Source: Deltaproteobacteria bacterium TMED58 (GTDB lineage Bacteria; Desulfobacterota_D; UBA1144). Taken from it: DNA of 49,337 nt. The notes below the pieces were generated by a model. That model was not told where the DNA came from. It saw only the letters and a list, made by a program, of their open reading frames with translations, and searched no databases. Positions 42,348-49,337 of this stretch are shown here, in pieces (within the stretch, counting starts at the first letter, position 1; every line of letters begins with the position of its first letter). The stretch is from positions 81,907 to 131,243 of the forward strand of contig NHDL02000002.1 of assembly GCA_002167555.2 (NCBI GenBank). Direction: 5' to 3'. Made by a program: the position numbers and the translations under genes.

Positions 42348-43094
42348 ATGTCTGGACATTCTAAATGGAGCTCTATAAAACATAAAAAAGGAGCTTTAGA
42401 CGCAAAAAGAGGCAAAATTTTTACTAAACTTATCCGTGAAATTACGGTTGCTGCTCGAGATGGAGGAGGAGATCCTGACGCCAATCCTAGACTGAGATTA
42501 GCTTTATTAAATGCAAGAAGTGCCAATATGCCAAAAGATACATCTGAGAGAGCTATAAAGAAAGGGACGGGTGAGCTGGCCAGCGATACATTTATTGAAA
42601 CAACATATGAAGGTTATGGCCCTGGAGGAACAGCCGTCTTGGTTGAAGTTTTAACTGATAATAAAAATAGAACCGTCTCTGAGCTTAGAAGAGCATTTAG
42701 CAAGTTTGGAGGGAACTTAGGTGAGTCTGGATGTGTATCATGGATTTTTTCTAAAAAGGGTAAATTTGAGATTCCTATTGATACAACCGATGAAGATTCT
42801 TTAATAGATATTTCTCTGAATTTGGGAGCGGAGGATGTTATAAAAGATGGAGATTTCTTCTCTATACTAACTGAAGTTGAGAATTTTGAAAATGTACGAA
42901 AAGGTTTAGAAGATAGTAATATAGCGATTGAAAATTCAGAAATATGTATGATACCTTCAAATTCAGTAAAAGTTGAAGGAAAGCCTGCTGAACATATGTT
43001 AAAAATGTTGGATTTGTTAGATGATTGCGATGATGTTCAGAAAGTACACTCTAATTTTGATATAGATGACTCTATAATCGAGGCACATATTTAA
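42348..43094 (+). CDS. yebC: YebC/PmpR family (TACO1-like) protein
   Basis: MSGHSKWSSIKHKKGALDAKRGKIFTKLIREITVAARDGGGDPDANPRLRLAL. Confidence 0.97.
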   Translation: MSGHSKWSSIKHKKGALDAKRGKIFTKLIREITVAARDGGGDPDANPRLRLALLNARSANMPKDTSERAIKKGTGELASDTFIETTYEGYGPGGTAVLVEVLTDNKNRTVSELRRAFSKFGGNLGESGCVSWIFSKKGKFEIPIDTTDEDSLIDISLNLGAEDVIKDGDFFSILTEVENFENVRKGLEDSNIAIENSEICMIPSNSVKVEGKPAEHMLKMLDLLDDCDDVQKVHSNFDIDDSIIEAHI

Positions 43095-43447
43095 TTTGAC
43101 TCAATCCATTTGTCTAGCCAATTTCTGAAATCGGGGTAAAATTCAATTTCAGTTTTTTTTTCTTTCTTCGGTGTGCTATAGAACATTATCATTCCATACT
43201 TTCTCATTGCAGACTTTACCTCTCTTGCTTTTTCAGGCTTAGAAACATAGCCTCTCTTGCATTGAACACCAATCCACGTTCTTTTTTTACCATTTAAATC
43301 ATAAAAACCAAATATTAGATCAGCTGCTCCTTTGCTTCCTCTGCTCTCGATTCCATAAAACTTTATGTTTTTATATCCAGATACAATTTGTGCAATCTCT
43401 AAGTGCGTTTTTTTTTCAAATAAGTAGCCTTTTCTGTATTGGGACAT
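43091..43447 (-). CDS. PD-(D/E)XK nuclease, archaeal Holliday-junction resolvase (Hjc)-like
   Basis: RKGYLFEKKTHLEIAQIVSGYKNIKFYGIESRGSKGAADLIFGF...GVQCKRG: E11, D43, Q62-x-K64. Confidence 0.65.
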   Translation of the reverse strand: MSQYRKGYLFEKKTHLEIAQIVSGYKNIKFYGIESRGSKGAADLIFGFYDLNGKKRTWIGVQCKRGYVSKPEKAREVKSAMRKYGMIMFYSTPKKEKKTEIEFYPDFRNWLDKWIESN

Positions 43448-43532
43448 ATTTACTTATACAATAATAAGGAATGTATGACAAAATTTTTTTGATTAGTTAT
43501 TAGGAATAAATAGTCTACAATAATACTCTAAT

Positions 43533-44174
43533 ATGAAGATAACTTTTGTTAGACACTGTGAAACAGATTGGAATAAGGAAGAAAGGTGCCAAGGGATTAC
43601 TGACTTGGAATTAAATTCCAATGGATTTATGCAGGCAAAAAAGTTGGGAATATTTTTTAATAATGAAGAGGTTCAGTATGCTTTTTGTAGTGACTTAAAA
43701 AGAGCGAAGCAAACGATAGATAATATTAATTATGATCGAAGGTTTAATATTACTTATTCTGAAAAATTAAGAGAGATGGATCAAGGTGAATTTGAAGGTC
43801 TATCACTTAGTTATCTCAGGGATAAATACTCTAACGAGTTAAGGATATGGAGAGAGAACCCTGAAAATTTTAGATTACCAAAAGGTGAAACATTAGGAGA
43901 AGTAAGAGATAGAGGGATGGGTTATTTAAAATATATTACTGAGGACTTGCCGCAAGATTGCACTGTACTTATTGTGACTCATAATTTAGTAATTGCATCA
44001 ATACTTTGTACAATTGCCAAAAAGGAGCTTAAATTTTTTGCAGATTTTACAACAGCTTCAGGTGCAATATCTAGAGTTAATTTTTTAAATAATATCTTTA
44101 CCCTAGAAGAATTTGATTTCATAGATCATTTGAAGGAAGTTGATAAAACGGCAAAGTCTGCTGGAGAGTATTAA
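43533..44174 (+). CDS. histidine phosphatase (phosphoglycerate mutase-like) family protein
   Basis: FVRHCETDWNKEERCQGITDLELNSNG; second catalytic His in IVTHN. Confidence 0.9.
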   Translation: MKITFVRHCETDWNKEERCQGITDLELNSNGFMQAKKLGIFFNNEEVQYAFCSDLKRAKQTIDNINYDRRFNITYSEKLREMDQGEFEGLSLSYLRDKYSNELRIWRENPENFRLPKGETLGEVRDRGMGYLKYITEDLPQDCTVLIVTHNLVIASILCTIAKKELKFFADFTTASGAISRVNFLNNIFTLEEFDFIDHLKEVDKTAKSAGEY

Positions 44175-44193
44175 ATAATTTAAGGTTGTAAGA

Positions 44194-45843
44194 ATGTTAA
44201 AGGATTTTATTGAAGATAAAATTAGAATTTCATTATCAGACAAAAGTAAGAGCAAGTTTTTTGAACTTGATATCTCTAAGCTTGTTTTATCTATTCCTAA
44301 TAATCCGGACCACGGGGACTTTTCAACAAATTTTGCTTTAATAAATGCGAAAGCCTTAAAGTTGAATCCCTTTGAACTAGCAAGAGAAATATCAACTTTA
44401 TTAGATAATGAGGATAGCGACCTCTTTGAAAGAGTGACCGTTGAAAAGCCAGGTTTTATAAATTTTAAAATTTCCAAAAAGATTTACCATGATTTTTTGG
44501 CTGAAGTTTTAATTAAAGGTGAAAATTTTGGTTCTTTCCCACTAAATGGAAAAAAAATATTAATTGAATTTGTTTCAGCAAATCCAACTGGACTTCTTCA
44601 CCTAGGACATCTAAGGAATGCTGCAGTGGGCGATTCAATCGCCAGGATTTTAAAGTTTTCAGGATATAGTGTGACAACCGAATATTATATTAATGATTAT
44701 GGGAACCAGATTAGACTTTTAGGTGAATCCTTAAAATCAAGAGTAATGCAAAAGCTAAAAATAGAATCGAAAATACCTGAGGAAGGATATAAAGGTGAAT
44801 ACTTATTGGATGTTGCGGAGCTTTTATTATCCGAGGTAAAATCAGATGATTTACTTAGTAAGGATTATGAGTTTTTTTCTAATTATGCAATAAAATATTT
44901 AATTAATGAAATAGATAAGGACCTTAAAGATTTAGATATTAATTTTGATTCATGGTATTCAGAAAGAGATCGAATCCACAATACCGATTTATTATCAAAG
45001 ACTAGGAATCTTATAAAGTCAGTGCAGGGTCTTTACGAAAAAGATGATGCTCAATGGATAAAAACTTCAGAATATGGTGATAATGATGATTGGGTTGTTA
45101 AGAAAAGGGATGATGCATCTACTTATTTTATGAATGATATAGCATATCATCATGATAAATTTCAAAGAGGTTTTGATAACATAGTGAACATATGGGGTGC
45201 TGACCATCATAGCCATATATCAAGACTGAAAGCCTCAATGAATTTGCTATCTAATGATTCGCATAAGCTCAATTTTGTTCTTATACAGTTCGTAAGGTTA
45301 ATTAAGGATGGAAGAGATGTGTCAATGTCCAAGAGATCTGGAACTTATACTACAATTAGAGATATGTTAAGTGAATTTAATAAAGACTTAGTAAGATTTA
45401 TGATGGTATCAAGAAGTTCTGATTCACATTTTGACTTTGATTTGGATAAATGTAGAGAGGGTTCAGATGATAACCCTATTTTCTATATTCAATATGCTAG
45501 TGCAAGAATCAATAGTATATTGAATAAGGATGAAGTTGTTAAATTTACTGAATCCCAGGTAGATTTATCTTTATTAATAGAGGACAAAGAAATTAATATA
45601 ATTAAGAAGATTTTAAACTTCCCAGATATAATTTTAGATGCATCCAACTCAATGTCCCCTCATAAACTCGCATTTTATCTCCAAGAATTATCAGCACTTT
45701 TTCATAGTTATTACAGAGAAACTAAAATTCTAGTTGATGAAAGAGAGTTAAGCGGAGCAAGATTATTTTTACTTAAATCTTTAAAAACAGTTTTTACAAA
45801 CGGATTAACTTTACTTGGTGTTTCATCGCCTGAGAGAATGTGA
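44194..45843 (+). CDS. argS: arginyl-tRNA synthetase
   Basis: EFVSANPTGLLHLGHLRNAAVGDSIARIL; NIWGADHHSHISRLKASM; MSKRSGTYTTIRDML. Confidence 0.97.
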   Translation: MLKDFIEDKIRISLSDKSKSKFFELDISKLVLSIPNNPDHGDFSTNFALINAKALKLNPFELAREISTLLDNEDSDLFERVTVEKPGFINFKISKKIYHDFLAEVLIKGENFGSFPLNGKKILIEFVSANPTGLLHLGHLRNAAVGDSIARILKFSGYSVTTEYYINDYGNQIRLLGESLKSRVMQKLKIESKIPEEGYKGEYLLDVAELLLSEVKSDDLLSKDYEFFSNYAIKYLINEIDKDLKDLDINFDSWYSERDRIHNTDLLSKTRNLIKSVQGLYEKDDAQWIKTSEYGDNDDWVVKKRDDASTYFMNDIAYHHDKFQRGFDNIVNIWGADHHSHISRLKASMNLLSNDSHKLNFVLIQFVRLIKDGRDVSMSKRSGTYTTIRDMLSEFNKDLVRFMMVSRSSDSHFDFDLDKCREGSDDNPIFYIQYASARINSILNKDEVVKFTESQVDLSLLIEDKEINIIKKILNFPDIILDASNSMSPHKLAFYLQELSALFHSYYRETKILVDERELSGARLFLLKSLKTVFTNGLTLLGVSSPERM

Positions 45844-45858
45844 TAAGAATGGTGAAAT

Positions 45859-46638
45859 ATGAATAATTATTTAGGTTTATTATCACCCCAAAATATTTTT
45901 TTTGTGATAATAATTTCACTTTTTTTTTATAAAGCATGGCTATACCTTATGAATAAAACTTTTGATAATAGCTATAATGAAACAATTTTAAAAGCTACAA
46001 AAAGTAATGAAGGCTATTCAGATGATACAGTAATCTCAAGTGTTTTTAAGGAATGGTGGACTTATGTGATTTCACCAATTGAGGAAAGCCTTGTTGTTAG
46101 TAGAATTAATCCTAATTTTTTAACAGTGATGTCTTTTCTAGTATCTTTTATAACGGCATATTTATTTTCAGTGGGATATATCTTTTCCGCATCAATAGTT
46201 CTATTAGCTGGGTCAAGTTTTGATATTTTAGATGGTAGAGTTGCAAGAATTAATAATTTGACCTCTGACAAAGGTGCTTTTTTAGATAGTTGCCTTGATC
46301 GTTTTTCAGAGATTGTAGTAATGTTTGGGCTTCTTGTTTTTTATAGCTCAACTGATTTTATTTATATTATATATTCCGCTATAGCTTTCAGTCTAACTGT
46401 AAGTTATGTTAAAGCGGCAGCAGAGAATCATGGTTTTAATGCTAATGTGGGTATAATGCAAAGACCTGAGAGAGTAGTATGTCTGGGGTTAGGGGGATTG
46501 ATAAGTTCAGCCTTAGAGTATTATGGATTTCAATTCTTTGGTTTTGACCACTTATTCTTTATGCTTACAATAATTTTTATAACAACCCTTTCATTTTATG
46601 CAACTATTCAAAGATTATTTTTGAGCCTAAAAAGTTGA
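45859..46638 (+). CDS. CDP-alcohol phosphatidyltransferase family protein
   Basis: DGxxAR(x)8GxxxDxxxD motif: DILDGRVARINNLTSDKGAFLDSCLDR; multiple TM segments. Confidence 0.9.
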   Translation: MNNYLGLLSPQNIFFVIIISLFFYKAWLYLMNKTFDNSYNETILKATKSNEGYSDDTVISSVFKEWWTYVISPIEESLVVSRINPNFLTVMSFLVSFITAYLFSVGYIFSASIVLLAGSSFDILDGRVARINNLTSDKGAFLDSCLDRFSEIVVMFGLLVFYSSTDFIYIIYSAIAFSLTVSYVKAAAENHGFNANVGIMQRPERVVCLGLGGLISSALEYYGFQFFGFDHLFFMLTIIFITTLSFYATIQRLFLSLKS

Positions 46639-46980
46639 TTATTTAGAACTTTCTTTAATTCTTGAAGCTTTCTTTGAAAGGCCTCTAATATAATATAGTT
46701 TAGCTCTTCTAACCTTGCCTTTCTTCTTAACCTCAATTTTATCAATTTGTTTGGAATGAACAGGGAAGATTCTCTCGGTTCCAACACCATATGAAATTTT
46801 TCTTACGGTGAAGGTTTCCTTAATGCTAGCGCCACTCTTGGAAATAACTATGCCCTCAAAGATTTGAATCCTTTCCTTTTCACCTTCTTTGATTTTATAG
46901 GATACAGCAACTGTATCACCTGATTTAAAAGATGGTACTTTTTTAAGACTCTTTGTTTCTAATTTATCTAAAATATTCAT
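46639..46980 (-). CDS. rplS: 50S ribosomal protein L19
   Basis: [62 protein letters not shown] track start 47004; ATG at 46980 preferred. Confidence 0.97.
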   Translation of the reverse strand: MNILDKLETKSLKKVPSFKSGDTVAVSYKIKEGEKERIQIFEGIVISKSGASIKETFTVRKISYGVGTERIFPVHSKQIDKIEVKKKGKVRRAKLYYIRGLSKKASRIKESSK

Positions 46981-46987
46981 ATTACAC

Positions 46988-48280
46988 CTAAAAGTCGCAA
47001 CCAAAAATTCTATCCAAAATTATTGCAACTGCACTCCTCACGGATAAATGATTATAATCATAATAACTTCCGACTGGCTTAAGAATATAATCAGAATTAT
47101 CTAAAACTTCTTTAGCTAAACCCCATCCAGTTCCAAATAAAAACAAATAAGGGGTATCATCCGTAGTTAATTTACGTTTGATGTCAGAATAATTAACCAT
47201 ATTATGCATAATTCTTCCATCAGTTGCAACTACTTTAGGTCTCATGCCATGAATCTTGGTGATTTTTTTAATAGTAGAATTTATGCTGTTATTTATCTCA
47301 ACATTTCCTAAAGCACTATGTTTCGTTGAGCTATTCTTGGAGCTGGCACTCTCTCTCCAATAATCTAGAACATTTTGACCTAGTTTTCTTTGTTCTTTTA
47401 TAGGGTGAGTAATAAAGTACTTTTTAATTCCATATGCCATACAGGATCTAGCTATGTCTTGAATATCTAGATTTGTAAGAGAGGTTTTGATTATTTCTCC
47501 TTTAATATTTTGTATAGGGTAGTGGACTAATGCCAAGTATGAGTTTGATGAAATCGTATCCCTTTTAATTTTCTTTAGTGCCTTCCTTTCCTTAATTGTA
47601 AGCTCAGCATTTGATAATAAATCTTCTCTCATTTTTAAAGTTGCCATAAGAGATGATTCACGATTGAACTCTTTTATTTTTTTATGATCCCCAGATACTA
47701 GTATTTTTGGAACTTTTTTATTGGATATTTTTTCAGGTCTAGTGTAAACAGGATGTTTTAATAATGAATTATTCAAGCTATCAGTTTTAACTGATTGTTC
47801 GTTTCCAACTACCCCTGGAATTAACCTTGATATAGAGTCCATTAAAATTACTCCTGGTATTTCGCCACCAGAAACAATGTAGTCCCCAATTGATACCTCG
47901 TAATCAGCATATTCGTCAATTATCCTTTGATCAAAGCCTTCGTACCTACCGCAAACAATTGATATATTATTCAGTTCTGATAATTTTTTAGCTAAATCAT
48001 TATTAAGAGTCTGTCCTTTAGGGGTAAGGAAGATTATCTTTGTTCTTGGATTAAAATTCTTTATTGCTTTTATAGCTTTAGATGCATTTTGATATTTGAT
48101 TACCATTCCTGGGTCTCCACCAAATTGTTTATCATCTAGTCTTTCAGATTCTTTTAAAAAATTTGAATAGGAGAATAGATTTACTTTTATCTTCTTATTT
48201 CTTATAGCTTTTGAAAGAATCCCATATTTAAGACTTGGCTTTATTATCTCATTAAAAACACTAAGAACATTAAAAATCAT
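46988..48280 (-). CDS. trmD: fusion: tRNA (guanine-N1)-methyltransferase TrmD (N-term) + RNA_Me_trans-type SPOUT methyltransferase domain (C-term)
   Basis: Trm[60 protein letters not shown]-terminal ~190 aa: [35 protein letters not shown]...[10 protein letters not shown]...[49 protein letters not shown]. Confidence 0.93.
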   Translation of the reverse strand: MIFNVLSVFNEIIKPSLKYGILSKAIRNKKIKVNLFSYSNFLKESERLDDKQFGGDPGMVIKYQNASKAIKAIKNFNPRTKIIFLTPKGQTLNNDLAKKLSELNNISIVCGRYEGFDQRIIDEYADYEVSIGDYIVSGGEIPGVILMDSISRLIPGVVGNEQSVKTDSLNNSLLKHPVYTRPEKISNKKVPKILVSGDHKKIKEFNRESSLMATLKMREDLLSNAELTIKERKALKKIKRDTISSNSYLALVHYPIQNIKGEIIKTSLTNLDIQDIARSCMAYGIKKYFITHPIKEQRKLGQNVLDYWRESASSKNSSTKHSALGNVEINNSINSTIKKITKIHGMRPKVVATDGRIMHNMVNYSDIKRKLTTDDTPYLFLFGTGWGLAKEVLDNSDYILKPVGSYYDYNHLSVRSAVAIILDRIFGCDF

Positions 48281-48558
48281 AAGCTTGAAATTTCCTCGAT
48301 ATTTTTTACAGTGATTGTTTCCCTTTCTTTATCAATACAGATTATAAACGCATTATTTATAGGTATAAGATAACTTTTTTCTAAGTACTCCACTTCAAGT
48401 AGAGATGTAATGTTTGACCCTAAGACTCTTGAAACTTTTCCATATTCAATATTAGAATCTGAAATAATATTAAAACCTACAAAATCGAGATTGGAATAAT
48501 CCTGGATATTCAAATCAGAAAATTTACTTTCTTTTGCCATATAAGTATTTACAATCAA
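48277..48558 (-). CDS. rimM: RimM-like protein reduced to the C-terminal PRC-barrel domain
   Basis: 93 aa; FVGFNIISDSNIEYGKVSRVLGSNITSLLEVEY..SYLIPINNAFIICIDKERETITVKNIEE matches the RimM C-terminal half; sits between khpA and trmD. Confidence 0.75.
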   Translation of the reverse strand: MIVNTYMAKESKFSDLNIQDYSNLDFVGFNIISDSNIEYGKVSRVLGSNITSLLEVEYLEKSYLIPINNAFIICIDKERETITVKNIEEISSL

Positions 48559-48570
48559 ACAGTCTATAAT

Positions 48571-48813
48571 TTATTGCTCTACTATTTCTAAGACAGCTCT
48601 TCTTTTATCTTTTGCAGCAGCGGCACCTAAAAGAGTTCTCATAGCTTTAGCAGTTTTACCTTGCTTACCAATTATTTTACCTAAATCTTCTTGAGCAACC
48701 TTCAATTCATAAACTGTTGTTGTATCACCTGTTACTTCGTGAATTTCTACTTCCTCTGGTTTATCTACAAGAGAGCTAGCTATCGACTTGATTAATTCTG
48801 CAACTTTATTCAT
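48571..48813 (-). CDS. khpA: KH-domain RNA-binding protein KhpA
   Basis: KVAQEDLGKIIGKQGKTAKAMRTLLGAAAAKDKRRAVLEI; conserved between rpsP and rimM. Confidence 0.93.
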   Translation of the reverse strand: MNKVAELIKSIASSLVDKPEEVEIHEVTGDTTTVYELKVAQEDLGKIIGKQGKTAKAMRTLLGAAAAKDKRRAVLEIVEQ

Positions 48814-48891
48814 TTTTAACCTCTATTCACGATTATACAATACTTAGAATAAATAAGCTTATTTTTTTTAATATTGCGTAGATTTGCACAA

Positions 48892-49337
48892 TTAGTCTTT
48901 ATTTTCTGAAACATCCTTTTCAGCAGCAGGTTCTGCAGCTTTCTCTTCAACAGCAGCTTCAGGAGTAGCTTCAGCAGGTTCAGCAGCTTTCTCTTCAGCA
49001 ACAGGTTCAGCAGCTTTCTCTTCAACAGCAGGTTCAGTAGCTTTCTCTTCAACAGCAGCTTCAGGAGCAGCTTCAGTAGATTCAGCAGCTTTCTTTGGTT
49101 TACGTTTTGGTTTATTTTTTACAAGCTCTGCATATTTCTCGGGATCCGTTAAATGTTGGACTCTGTTGCTTAACTGAGCTCCCTTTTTCACCCACTCATT
49201 AAGTTTATCCATATTTATTGAAACCTTTGCAGGTTCTTGTAATGGGTCATATGTGCCAAGTATTTCAAGGAATTTTCCGTCTCTTGGTGATCTAGAATTT
49301 GTAGCCACCACTCGGTAAAAAGGTCGTTTTTTTCTTC
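48892..49337 (-). CDS. rpsP: 30S ribosomal protein S16 with a long A/E/P/V-rich C-terminal extension; 5' end outside window
   Basis: Reading through the window edge gives KKKRPFYRVVATNSRSPRDGKFLEILGTYDPL (S16 core), so the annotated start at 49311 is internal. About 65-aa tail of VEEKAAEPA-like repeats. Confidence 0.93.
   Translation of the reverse strand, partial: RKKRPFYRVVATNSRSPRDGKFLEILGTYDPLQEPAKVSINMDKLNEWVKKGAQLSNRVQHLTDPEKYAELVKNKPKRKPKKAAESTEAAPEAAVEEKATEPAVEEKAAEPVAEEKAAEPAEATPEAAVEEKAAEPAAEKDVSENKD

Noticed and set aside
48816-49052. Leu/Lys repeat ORF (MKRKLLNLLLKRKLLNLLL...)
   Set aside because: Out-of-frame reading of the repetitive rpsP tail; not an independent peptide gene.

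Overview
This is a gene-dense, AT-rich 49.3 kb chromosomal segment that looks like a streamlined marine, proteobacterial-like bacterium (taxonomy is not resolvable by eye; the YacL-ispD-ispF block and the TrmD-adjacent RNA_Me_trans domain suggest a delta-proteobacterial-like affiliation). It is dominated by housekeeping genes: queF, argH, mscS, nrdAB, pyrE, an RND efflux pair, HU, coaBC-ilvD-sod, speB-ispF-ispD-yacL, purB, a DsbA-like lipoprotein, gshA, ClC, a CPA2 antiporter followed by atp b'-b-H-A-G-D-C, rplM-rpsI-MIPS, Rrf2-sufBCD, a histone-H1-like gene, rho, yebC, an Hjc-like nuclease, argS, a CDP-alcohol phosphatidyltransferase, and rpsP-khpA-rimM-trmD-rplS. I saw no tRNA, rRNA, CRISPR array, transposon or prophage. 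The most interesting signals are: (1) an RNR beta subunit with the class Ic signature (Phe at the radical-Tyr position, Glu at the first ligand position); (2) its leader, with tandem NrdR-box-like palindromes around a promoter and two mutually exclusive RNA helices; (3) a TrmD fused to a second SPOUT-type methyltransferase domain, next to a RimM that lacks its N-terminal half; (4) an ATP synthase operon led by a cation/proton antiporter, with an epsilon subunit lacking its C-terminal domain; (5) an archaeal Hjc-like nuclease beside yebC, where ruvC often sits; (6) a myo-inositol phosphate synthase in the rplM-rpsI operon. I found no clear defence system or wholly new multi-gene system.
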